Below are positions 15,001 to 27,700 of a DNA stretch of 64,000 bases, piece after piece. Every line of letters begins with the position of its first letter. The stretch's first letter is position 1. Position numbers and translations under genes: made by a program. Below the pieces are notes generated by a model, which made no database searches, had not been told where the DNA came from, and saw only the letters and a list, made by a program, of their open reading frames with translations. Source of the stretch: Norana najaformis (lineage: Eukaryota; Annelida; Clitellata; Crassiclitellata; Hormogastridae); the NCBI GenBank assembly GCA_964023275.1, contig OZ029929.1, forward strand, positions 8,011,937 to 8,075,936, written 5' to 3'.

Positions 15001-18000
15001 TTAACTTGATTCTTTGATCAGTGGAATAACTGAGGCTGCGGTTTCTCTTACAGTATGTGAACATTGTATGTAACTGCAGATGATGTCTGAGTTGGAGTTG
15101 CATCGAAGAAGCATTACTGGTTTATTGGCAAATGGTTCGGTCACTATGAAGACATTAGGCATCCTCTCATCTGGTCATCAAGACGTGGGAAATCCCAAGG
15201 CAAGTTCTCCAAAAAGTGAAAGTGAAAGTTTAAGAAATTGAAGTGTTTGCAGTGCATTAGTTAACTCACAAGAGAGATTCCTAAAACCAGCTTAATTAAC
15301 TATTCTGGTGAAGTTTTGTTGACTTGATCAATGAATGACTACTGGAATGGTGAACAGGTTGATTAGCTGATGGGTTAATTAATTAACGAGTAGACTCACT
15401 GACTTGCTGACTGAATACGTGGCTGGTTTTTGTTGTTGGCTGTCTAATAGTTCTAGAAATGCGCAACTTAAGATAAGCTGGGGATGTTCTTCACCACTTT
15501 ATGGGGTGGAATTTGAATCATCTGTGGAAGATTATTCCAGAAGGATGGTCAAATGATTGAGAAAACTCGTTGCACACGAGTTGTCATGTGGTAGCGTGGG
15601 ACTATCAGGTTTCCAAAGGTTGCAGAATGTGTGGGGACCTGATAGTCCCGTTCAATGGACTGATGGAGGGGTTTATTGATGGTTGGATTGATTGATTCAT
15701 TGATTGATTGATTGGCTGACTGAGCAACTATTCAGATTTTCTTGTAGGCTACCTGCAAATCTGATGATGCTGTCTATACTGTGGAGTTGGATTCCATCAA
15801 CTTCACTGCTCCCCGAACTCTGACCTTTCCAACTGACGAAGGGTCAAAGAACTGCCAAGAAAAGACAACCATCTGTTAGTCGTTTCAAGATTACATTTGA
15901 AATTTACTGCACATTTAAATGTATCGATTGCATGTGATCGTTATGATTACTGTACATCATCTAAAAGAATTATGCTGACTGATTGTTATTACTCTTTATT
16001 ACAACAATCTGCATTTAATGTAATGTAGTATTATGTAATGCAGGATCTAACAGTCCATTGAGAAATCTGCACCTTCTACCATAGCACCAAGCGGGATCTC
16101 TTTCTTGGCTTGACTTCTGTAGATTTTGACCTGGTGCTGAAATTGATTAAACAACTAGGTCTCATGAATTTGATTTGACTTAGTGTCAGTTACAGTCATT
16201 TGCAACCTGACGCAGCTTTTGTTTGGCACTGGAGCATTTTACATTCACTTTTACACTAACTTCCAACTCAGCTATAATGAGTAAAACACAGAATTTCAGT
16301 GGACGATCAGACAGCGAGGGAGAGGACTGGCCATCCGCTCTCATATGCCGAGGCTAAGCAAAATGAAGTCGCTAACTCTTCATACCCATGGCTGCATCAG
16401 GGCTGGCTTAAGAGACTACTCTTCTTCTTCTTCTTCTTCTTCTTCTTCTTCTTCTTCTTCCTCTTCCTCTTCTTCTTCTTCTTCTTCTTCTTCTTCTTTA
16501 CGTTAACCTCATATTGCACTCAGGGTTCAAAAACTTCCATTTCTTTATCAGGTGAAGGAGTTGTCAGTCTTCCAATGACTTTCACAGCCTCAGAACCAGG
16601 TCACTATCCATGTCAGGTCACCCTTCGCTGCGGCGATGACCTTCGCATATTCCATGTGTCTTGTGTGGTCGTGCCTCATGGAAGCGTCACGCAGATCGAG
16701 TTTGCAAGTCCTGTCAACGAGTGCATTGTGCAGAACTTTCCTGTTGTACGTCAGTCAAGGGTTTACAGCTTTAACTAAAACCATCAGTGTGATGTAATGT
16801 AAATGAATTGATCATTTATATAGCATCATTTCAGGGAAACTTTGGCAAGGTTCACAACCTTACAGCCAAAAATTTATGATTGAATGTTTAATGTATTGCT
16901 TTATGGATGCTTCAGTAGACTGGATGCAGAGTATGTTTAGAGGTTCATCGGTTTCAGAAACGATGTGTTTGGTGGAGGAGAAAGTAAAGCAAAGGGTTTT
17001 CTTGTTGCTGGATTCCAGTGTTTGTGTTTACACTTCAGCAAAAGGAACTGCCAACCTTTGCACCACTTCTTTGAGGAGAACTGGAATTGACTTCTCTTAC
17101 TCCTCTGCCATGATGACTTTTGTTCTCTGCCCTTGACTTTGTTTACTTCTCTGCCCATGCTGACTTTAGTTCTCTGCCCATGCTGACTTTAGTTCTCTGC
17201 CCATGCTGTTACCAAATTATGCTGAATGGTGGCAGATGCAGTCAAACAAAGAAAGCATATTAAAATATTTATGCATGAAAAAGATAATCATAAATGCATG
17301 TCTTCATTATCATCCTATATGTTGCTACACATTTCTTGCTTACTTACCAACCTCAGTGACTGTTAATGTGACCTTGTTTGTGACTGGGTCATAGGTCAAC
17401 CAGTCAAGTCTTGATTGGCCAATGGTGGCATCCATTGAAGGAACTGGTTTTGATGGACCACCTACTATCGTTGCTCTTGCAGACTGTGTCACTCAGTACC
17501 CGCTGAAGTTCATTCCCAAGTTCGAGGGTATTGTACAGGTCTGTGTCACTAAATACAGAAATAACATCATCATCATCATCATCATTTTCTGTAATATGTA
17601 AAAGGCTGAGACACATGTAGCTCGGTCTGTACAGTACTGTCAAATTTTGGACCAGTTTGTGCAGCCACTTATAACACCATCTCACAAATGAAAGCAAAGC
17701 CAGGGAGCTCCATAGCCTGGCAGAGTTTGGACATTCCACGTGCCTGCCAGATTCAGTCAGTGAGGACCCTCTGCTGTAGTCCGCTTAACACACCTGGCTG
17801 GCAGGGGAACACCTGGATGCATGCTGTTTGGTAACCCAGGTGACGAGCAATGTGATATGAAATGCGATTTACAACTAGCCATGATTCAAATGAACTGACA
17901 TTGCGTGCATTACAAGTGCTTTAAATAAATAAATAAAACAAAGTGTCTAGGGGACCTCAAGGAGGCCCCGTAATTGCGCGGACTAGGGAGCCTCAAGTGC

Positions 18001-21000
18001 GCGAGATCTCGCACTCTCGCGTGACTATTATAAACAGTCAAAATGGCTGCAGACATAGAATCTGAGTTTTCTGTTTGGATGAACTTTTTGTTTGAAATTA
18101 AAGAGTTACAAACTGCAAAGAAAGCAAATGAACAGCATCATTGTGTTCCATGACAAAATAATAGATCTCAACTGTCATTTTCCTGACTCTGACCAACTGT
18201 AAATGTTTCTGAATGTGGTTGCACAGGACGCGAAAAATCGACCGCAAAATGGGTTAGGTTTAGGGTTAGGGTTAGATTCTGACCCATACGGCATTTATAA
18301 AGAATTAAGTTCATATTCACATTCACACTGATGCCCTAGTATATCAGTTTAGGCGACCTCCTTGAGGTCCCCTAGCAATGTCCTAAATAAAAAATGTGAA
18401 AAACTCTTTGGTGTTGATTTCTCTTGGTAGCTGGCCAGTTAGTTGGATGATTGGAGTTGGCCAAAGGCTTACTGACTTGCCATACCCTTGTCTGCTCTCA
18501 GGACCGTTGTCTCTATGGAAGTCCTCCGCTTTTTTGGCTTTTGAGATCTTCATCTGTAACCCTGGGCAGGGTGCCTCGTTATACCCCGAGGGACTGGGTC
18601 CCAAGCGGTGTCAACACGCATGATGTGGATGCATCTGCCAAGAATTGCTCACATTTGCATAGTTACAATGCCCCTTGGGCTGGAGGCATTCATGTTTGAT
18701 GATAATTACTAATTATTTATGGGTTTTTTATTGTATGACCCTTATCAATATTCACATGTCATTTTTTAATTTTACTACTTCTTGTTGATGTGAATTAATG
18801 ATTGTTAATTATTAAATATTAATAACCGAGGTTTGTTACTAATATTCTTGCTTATTTTGTTCAAAAACTTTCTGCTGGTGGTTTTAGGGTAAACTGTTGC
18901 TGACAAATACTTTAGACAAGGTGGAAAGTACCTTTCGCCTCCAGGGTAAGGGAGAGAAACCACGTGCTCTTGATACCCTGACTCTAAGAATGAAGGTCAA
19001 ACAGTGGTGAGTTTATCTTAAATATAGTAACATTGTGTATCCATACTATTCCACAACTAGAAATCTTGCAGTGAATGTCTTGACCTTGAAATTTTTGGTC
19101 ATGATCATCATTCGGCTTTCTTAACTGCTGTCTGCAGGTATGGAAAATCATTCTGCAGGTGCTTCTTCCTTTCTAGTGATTGTCTTACAATATATAATCG
19201 ATCGATCCTTCATTGCTTCTTAGTCTTTCCAACGTTGTTTCAATCCCACTTCCACTGTCCAGTTTCGTATATCGGAGAATCAGTTTTGGCTCTGCAGTCT
19301 GTTTAGATCTGATTGTAATAATGCTTCTATAATGTGTTTCAATTTCTTAGTTTCCTTTTCTGGTGTGCTGTGGAAAAACCGAAACCCCATACAAGTCATT
19401 CTGTTTGATCTTTTTTAGGGCAGTCAGTACATTAGGTTGTTTATCTGGAGTGACGCTGATGAGTTCCTTCAACCACAGAAGTGTTTTAAATTAAGAAACC
19501 TGTATGCTAATGGAGTAGTTTCATGATTGTTAGTAACTGATTTCAACCAGTTTTAAAAGAAGCTATATAAATATCTGTTTACACCAAATGGATGTTTTCT
19601 GTTTTACAGCGTGGAACAGGTTCTTACGATACCTAACGTCACCAGGCATAAACTTTGTTTCCTGGTAATTGCAGCTTTTAAGAAACAAATCCTGACTGAT
19701 CATCCTTTTCTTCAGTCACTTGGGTCAGCTGATCATTCAGCCAGATATTTTACTCAATCACTAATTTGGTCAGTCAGTTCATCTGTCAACTGATCATTCA
19801 AGTGATTGAATGGGTTGTCATTCAAACTGCTGACATATGAGTTGGCTCAAAATCAGTAAATGCATAAGTCTGTCAAACATATCTTCTTTAATTCAGCATG
19901 GAACTAAAGTATTGGTGCAGAGTTATTATTTCAGTTAGAAGAAATAACAAAGTCATAATAGCATTTAAAAGTATGTTCACTGATGTTGCAGAGGACAAAG
20001 CTTGAAATCCATATGCTTATTAATTAACAGCTCCTGGTATAATTTTTTCCTGAGGGTTGATGCCTACCCTCAGGTAAATAAATAAATAAATAACAAGAAG
20101 AACGATAGCAGTAGTAGTTCACCTTACAACACGCTTTATTATTAAGTATATTTTTATGGATTGACTCTAATGGTAATAATACACATGGAAAGTCTTCTGA
20201 ACTGCTCAAAACCCATGTTGTTATTTGTTATATATGCGTCTTGTCTGTGTTCTGTTGACAGGTTGAGTCAGACCTGAATTTTGTTTCTGGACCAGACACA
20301 ATAACTATTCTTCCGGGTCAGATGGGGCACTATGAACTCAGGGTGCGACCTTTCCGTAGGGGTCACTACAAGGGTGTGCTTTCCTTTGTCGCAGTAGACA
20401 ACCCAGACAGGTTGTTCAATCTGTTTTTAGTAGTAAATTCAATAATAACAAGTTTTAGTATTATTTACAAATTTACCTTGTACCAGTTTTGCAGAATTTG
20501 CCTCCAGGTTTGTGTAGCTGATAAAAGATGAGCCTTTAGTTGTTTGGAAAATGAAAGAGAGCTAGAGAAGGGTCACATTTGTTGGCACACACACACATTG
20601 AATCAGTGCTGAACCAAATTCATGGTCACTATCAGTGAATTGTTGTACATCTGACGTAGGCCCATAACTTATTTGAAATCCAGTCCAGTATTCCACCAGT
20701 AACATTCTCCCAATGTATTTTTACCCTCCAGTTTACAAAACAATTGCCAACATCAACCCACTCCTTAACCAACTTATTTAAAACACTGGGCCATTATTTG
20801 AACTCAGGCCATGTCTGTTATCTACTTGAGTTACAATTTTCTGTTTACTGCCTAAATCTACTATCAGGATTTGATTTGTACATCATCCATTTATTATTTA
20901 TTATTGGACTCTTGTGCGTGCCGACAATTGACATTGTAAAGCACCCTTGATGTAAGTTGCTACTTTAAGGGTGCTGTCGATATTACAATTACAATTACAC

Positions 21001-24000
21001 AGAGGTAAAACTGAGATGTTAGGACCTCGGCCACTTTGCCACCTATTTTGACCATCTCTGTAACTATAGGCCCAAGTTTAGTAGTTTAGTAGCGCCTATA
21101 CTACTGAGACACTGACAGCCATGTTCACTGGCCCCCTGCTGTGCTCATAGCTGGCCACCAAGTGCCACCATTTGCACACTGAGCATACATTATGACCTAA
21201 GATAAGCAGGATAATGTATGTAGCCGATTATTGTTAAATCATTTTATGTGATTCGTTTTGGCTTAAATCATAACAACTGATAGTGGTAATGATGTGCTGT
21301 TAGTTGGCATTTTGTGGATCAAAATTTTTGTCTTAACTTCTAGAGAGATCGACAGTGATGGAGATGAGATGGAGGAGCTTGCAGATTCGGAGGATGGAAC
21401 GCTCAAAGGATATCGCCTCTGGTATGCAGTCGACATTCTCGTTGAACCTGCACCACCTGAAAAGACGCTGGACATCGCCTGTCCCTGCCTTGTAGGTCTA
21501 CTGTTACTATTAACCGGTTATGTTAGGCCTGCCAGAATCCTGGCCTCATCCTCAAGGCCAAAATTTGCAGCCTTGGCCTCATGACATCTGGCATTGGCCT
21601 CGTGGGTTCTGGCCTTGACCACTTGGCTCTTAACATAGTTATCACTGATAGTATCAGTAACTATTACTGCAGAGACTACACTGCCTGAATGCTTAATTGA
21701 TCAGTCTTTTACTTCTGTGCTGAGGGTTCAGTGCCAATGTACCTGACAGCAGCGTTTCTGGGGCAACATTGGACCCATAGCTGGCCAGCAGTTGCCACCA
21801 GTGGCACAACACGGGCCAGTTATAGGTCCTGTGAACGTGGCTGTCGGGATCGTGTGATGTTGTTGAGCAGTGCTACCTGTCAGGAAAGATTGGCCTGTTG
21901 TCGATTTGTTGTTCTGTAATTGCGGCACGTTGGTCTTTCAGTAACACTTTTGGTCAGTGATCATGCGGTTGTGGGTTCGACTCTGTGCAACGACCCTAGG
22001 CAAGTTGTTTGCACTCAACATGCCTCTGTCACCAAGAGGTATAACATGGTACCGGCATAAGCTGGGAAGTAAACGGCAAGTCCTGCAATGCACTGGCCCC
22101 ATGTTCTGGACCTTGGGATTCTTCCATTGCAGGCTGAAGGGCCTAAGAAAAGGAAAATGAGTGCCTTTTCCACATCTCACTTGTGGCTTATGGGATACTT
22201 TACTTTTACTTCACTTTGCAATTCATGATTCAACCAAGAAATCCATTGGCTGCAGGACTTTACGTATGTTGTTTTGTGTTTTTGGCACGTATCTGAATAC
22301 TTACCAATTGCTGTCACTTTGTTGCTGTTGTGCATTCACTCGTGATTAACTTAATCACTCATTCACTCTTTACGCACTCAGTCATGTGTTAGTTCTTTGT
22401 TCTTAATCTTTAGCACTCATTGCATTGTAATATAGCTAATGTAACTTGAACCAAGGAAATCCCTCAGATGACTTGATTTTATCCTAGGAACGACTTGCGC
22501 TGGAGGTTGGAGTCAACAATCCGACAGGAGCCGCCATTGACTTTGAGGTCCAGTTAATTGGCCATGGCCTCAGTGGACCACACTGTTTGCATGTTCCGGG
22601 TCATGCAAGGTCGCTGTACGAAGTGACCTTTGCCCCCGCAGTTGTTGGCCTATACTGTGGAAGGTGAATGTTCATTTAGATCTGAATACAGTGATAACAA
22701 TGAGTGTAAAGAGGATAACAAGGAATAGGAGGATAATAACAATGATAATAACAATGAAGGCAGTGACAATGATGATGATGAGGACGACGATGATGACGAC
22801 GATGATGATGGCAGGCCACCTAGCAATCCATGACTTTCTTTCAGTTTGCATTTAATGTACTAAATCCTTATTTATATTAAGGTGGTTGCTTGAATATTTT
22901 GCTACATTCGGTCTTTCTATTTCAGTATACATTAGGAGTTAGTCCTCGAGTTTTGCTTGGATTTATGTAATTTTGGGTAGTGTTCACCCCTCTACTGTAT
23001 GTATGTATGTATCACTAAACTTTTATAGCGCCTTTTACTGTCATCAACAATAGTGGCTATGTTTAATATACATCAGTGCCCATTTAAACTACACATATCG
23101 TCCCAATCTGAACAATGCTGAACCTTAAGTCACATGCCGTTGTGACTGGAAAATCATGGATTCGGTTCTGCTATGACAGGGTTTTTCATCTGGCATTGAC
23201 TGTCTGTTTGCAAAGGTTCTCATTGCTCGGTTTTCTAAAGATGCATCATGCTTCACAGAGCCAAAGCATGGGGACCTCTGGACATTCAACAGTTATTTCT
23301 GAAATGGGATGGAATTCTGGAAATCCCTAGCAATGAAAGTAGTCTCTTAAATAAACTCATCATTTGAAGAGCTTCTCATTTGATGAATTGTTTATCAATG
23401 GTAAAATCTGAAGAATGAGCTTAATGAAAGTGGATAAGCAGTTTAGGTTTCGGATCGAATACACCAATATTAAAGATGAGCATGATGCTGGTGGCAAAGG
23501 TTTTAGTGCTAGTGATATTATTGTTGAGTATAGTAAGTGGGTAATGATTTACATTTTTCAGCCTTATCATGTACCATGATTCAGTTGGTGAGTTCTGGTA
23601 CCAGCTGAACTTGGTTGCCGAGCGCCCGACACTCGTGACCTTGAGCCCGATGGACTGTGAGTTGGGTCGTTGGTCACGCCAGGTCATCACCCTCGGCAAC
23701 CCCACTGAGGAGCATCTCCTGCTCTATCCGACAATTTCCAATCCCAACAACTTCATGTTTGAATGCTCGGATGAGCGACCGGTTGTGCTTAAGGCGCAAT
23801 CAGACCTGACGATCCCAGTTGTATTCATGCCATCGAGGCTTGGATCCGCTGATCAAAGCACGTTGATCTCATTCCACTGTGCACAGGTGTGTTGCCTTCA
23901 TTAGCTACATCATTGTTAAGTGATAAATCTTCTTCTTCCTCAGTATTGTCATGGGTTAATGTTATTACTGTATTTTACCGTTGTTTGCAGTGGTGGGTTG

Positions 24001-24740
24001 GTGGTCATGGTGATAGTAATGATTGATTGATGCTAAATCATTAGATAGTGGTGCCTAATAAATGCAGAAATGAAATAATGATTAAGAAGTCAGCGACTGA
24101 GCGGGCGCAGAACCTTCCTACACAGTCTTTGTTTTAGTCTCATTAGATAAGATACCAAATTTTGTGACCCTTTTATTTTTGACATGTGAATTTATGTTGC
24201 ATAGCAGACAGACAGACAAGCAAACTAACAAACAGACAAACAGAGGCACACTTCAAGTGATAGCATAGATACGCCGTAAGTGTCTGCAACAACAAACAGT
24301 AATTGTTGTCATAATTGTTAATTGTGTTGATTATTTTGTTTACATTTTCCATTGACAATTGACAGTTGGGTGAGTGGGTGTTCAGTGTGACTGGCTGCGG
24401 TCACCAGCCTCAGCTTCAGGATCCAGTCAGCATCAGTGCTGCAACCGGTTCCAGTGCCACCGTCATCATCCCCTTCCGAAACCCAACTGATGTCCACATC
24501 AGGGTTGACATTCGTCTGACAGGTGAGCTGATGGATGAAAGACTTCTTTGCAGCAGAGCAAATCTTCTCCATTCAGCAACAGTCACGTTTCAGTTGGATT
24601 TTCTGAGCAGTGTTTACTGTTGGATGAATGGTCTGTCCTTAGTGATATTTGACGTCATTAAGGCTATTGCAGACAGTGCCTTTGATTAAGTTTATAGCGC
24701 TATACAAATTTCTATGATTACAAAAATTCCAATATATACA

Positions 24741-24780
<40 letters not shown>

Positions 24781-27700
24781 CATGTATAGTTAAAACTCCA
24801 CCACTGCCTTTAGTATATATATGTATGCATGTATAGTTAAAACTCCACCACTGCCTTTAGTCCGGTAGTGCCAGTTCCAGGCTTTGGACACAGGGGGAGG
24901 TGACATCAACGACCTTTTGATGCCATAAGATGCCGTTAAACAGAGGAAACTTACAACTCTATGGTTAAATTCCACTTCCTAAAATAAATTAACTTCATTT
25001 AATTTGAAGGTTAATAGCAAATTTATGTAGCGCCTGTACTGTGCGTACTTAGAGGTTTTGATGTGACAAGAAATGTCTAAGGTGCTCCTGCTGAAAGAGA
25101 CTGTTTTGTTTTCAGATCGAAACAAGCGCTGGTGCCAACCAGCTGAAGAAGATTGCGAGGAAGCACCATTCCAGCTGCTTCTGAAGAAGCCGTGCGGAAT
25201 TCCTCTTGGTCCTAAGTGCACTGTTCAGATTCCAATCTCCTTTGCACCATTTGCTATGTGCAGGACAGAGGCCGATTGTGAGATTGTAGCGCGAAGAGAG
25301 TATGGTGCCGACTGGGAACAAGGCACGTGCCAGTCGTCCATCTGTAACTACAGGTATGTGCTATCATTCGGGGTGTATAACAGAAATGTGCCATCAGTCA
25401 GTTGGTTCTAGGGTAATAACCCCCTGGGCAATAGCCTCTGGCCAATTACCCCAGGAAAATAACCCTTCAGTTTTAAAAACTTCTGGGCAATAACCCCAAT
25501 GAGCAATAACCCTCAGGAAAATAACCCCAGTTTGAAACCTCTTCCTAATGATCCCCAAAATTAAAGGGTTAATTAATAGATTAGTAGATTAAATTCATGG
25601 ATTAATTAATTAATTAATCAATCTACCCTCAGTACGTTTGATCACACTGCATTACCTCATTTGCATATCTGCATAGCTGACTATCATACCTTATCAATCT
25701 AAGACTGCCAATTGTCACTAAATTAATTAATTGTCAGCTTCCATAGCGCCGTTGTCTAACCTAGCTCGCCTTATGTTGCATATACGGAGATCTTTTCCAT
25801 CTGCAGTGCGATTGATCACCGTGCTCCAAGACTTCCAGACATCCGCTGGATCTTTCCACTTCATGGATTCGCAGAAATTTCTCCACCTCCGAAGTGTCCT
25901 CCAGCGCTGTTTGAGTGCAAGGCGAGACAAAGGATCGAGGAGCGCCTTGAGGTTCTTCTTACTGGATCACCGTCAAGTTGTGCTGGACCAAAGAGGATCC
26001 TCTGGTGCCGGGCAGTCACTCCAGATGTTCCACCAGAAGTTGATCCAGAGCATTCAGATGGAGTGGTAGTTGGTGAAAGTAAGTGCCTTTTATTACTATT
26101 CCAAATGTAGTAGATAATCAAGGTAAAGGCATCAAGATAACACACTTTCTACATGCCTGTATAGCAGGCCTTTGGAAACTATTGGCGATCGGTCAAACCT
26201 GCAAATTTGAATGGTCTGTAGTAGTTCCAATGTTTAACAACGTCTTATGGCATCAAAGGCTGTTGACATCGCCCTCCTCCTTTATCCAGGCTTGGGACTG
26301 GCACTAACCGACTAAAGGCAGTGGCAGGGTTATTTGAATGGGATTTGTACTTAGTCTGGTCGAACAGAATAGGGGCATGCAATGCAAATAATACATTTTG
26401 CATCGCTTGTCGGCATCGAGTTGTGCACTTACAGCGGGGAATTCTTTAACAAATTCACCATCGGAGAAGGACTTCAACTGTGAGCTCTATAGCTACATTG
26501 CTGGCTTGCAAACCAGCATTAAGTTTGCCTGCATAAGGGTGCTCCTCCCCATAAGTGCTGCAAATTTGTGAACATTTTTATGCTTTGAATTGTAACATGC
26601 CTCTGGATATTTGTTACGTTGTCATTAGCATTAAGGTTCTGTTGGCTGTATTATATAAATCCTTATGCTCCATTATATAAATCCTTATGCTCCATTATAT
26701 AAATCCTTATGCTCCATTATATAAATCCTTATGCTCCATTATATAAATCCTTATGCTCCATTACAAACTAGCGATCCCAAGGACAAACAGATGTATTTTG
26801 AATTTCAAAGCATGTTCTTTTATTCTGCAATGTTTGTTTTTTGACAGCCATAGCTGTCACTGAGGAGTTTGGTTATGAAATCGCTTATGGCAGTGAAGAG
26901 ACACGCCAAGTTGTGGAACCAGCCATAGCAGTACAGTTGATACGGAAGCTGAGAGATCCACAGACTGGACTAGTCCAACTCATTTTCAGTGTCATCTATG
27001 CTCCCTATAGGATCATGAAGTGAGTTCCATAGCCCTATGACTGCCGATCGTATTCTGCTGTAGCCTTTCTGCTTACTTGTTGTTGTTGTTGATTATATTT
27101 CTTAAATAATATTATTACTGCTACTGGTATTGTATTTTTATTCAATAATTATAATAATAATAATAATATTTTGTTGATTGCTGTAGAAATCTCGATTTTA
27201 GTTATGATCCTTTATTGTGGTGCTGTGTAAATACTCACAAATAAATGTTACTAGTAGTGGTATCATTGTAGTTGTTATAGTGGTAGCAGAGGTAATAACA
27301 CAGCTATTTTGTTAGTAGCTTTTTAAAATATTTATGATGAGTGAGAATGACATCGAAACATAGATTGAGGAGAATGATGCTAAAACAATGAGCTGGAAGA
27401 AAGAGGCCTAAGGTGGCTGATCTTTTAATTATAGGCATACAGTTGAGTTGATAGTAGAAGGTGTACATGGGGGAAAGTGGAAGTTTCCACTTCGCTTCAT
27501 CGCCACTGAACCGGAACCGGATGATGTCATCCATATTGAAGCAGCTGGTCTAAACAAAGAATCAAAGGTTGCATTCCGTCTAAACAGCCAGGAACCGTAA
27601 GGAACGTTTTCTGTCTTATCAACATTTGAATACTTCAGTGAATACGTTTTTAAATAGATCTTTTATTTAGTTAACTATTCACTTTTTTACCAAAGTAGTC

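Larger units (their letters stand above)
11067..17538 (+). other. CFAP47: CFAP47 exon block 3: ASH repeats after the CH domain
   Basis: Eight exons: 11067-11330, 11837-12107, 13374-13628, 14709-14863, 15080-15199, 15748-15874, 16552-16745 and 17395-17538. They encode beta-rich repeats: 'VKLSNPSSKPLVYRALIAG', 'CYQLADIAITVANPF', 'LEVLFLPLMVGRRQCTVIL', 'EFASPVNECIVQNFPV|VNQSS'. The exon at 11837 has a low-complexity Ser/Lys linker (KAKKNSSSISNLS). The 15080 exon ends in a perfect GC donor (AAG|GCAAGT). The exon at 16552 starts just downstream of a (CTT)n tract; taking the tract as coding would break the phase set by the previous exon, so it is intronic. Confidence 0.85.

Noticed and set aside
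16299-16778. 159-aa reading frame with a poly-Phe stretch
   Set aside because: The Phe run is an intronic CTT microsatellite; the real exon starts at 16552 after a TCAG acceptor with the phase set by the previous exon.
18043-18153. 36-codon frame in the MITE as a real gene
   Set aside because: Too short, no splice donor in good context and no recognised family; kept only as an observation on the MITE.
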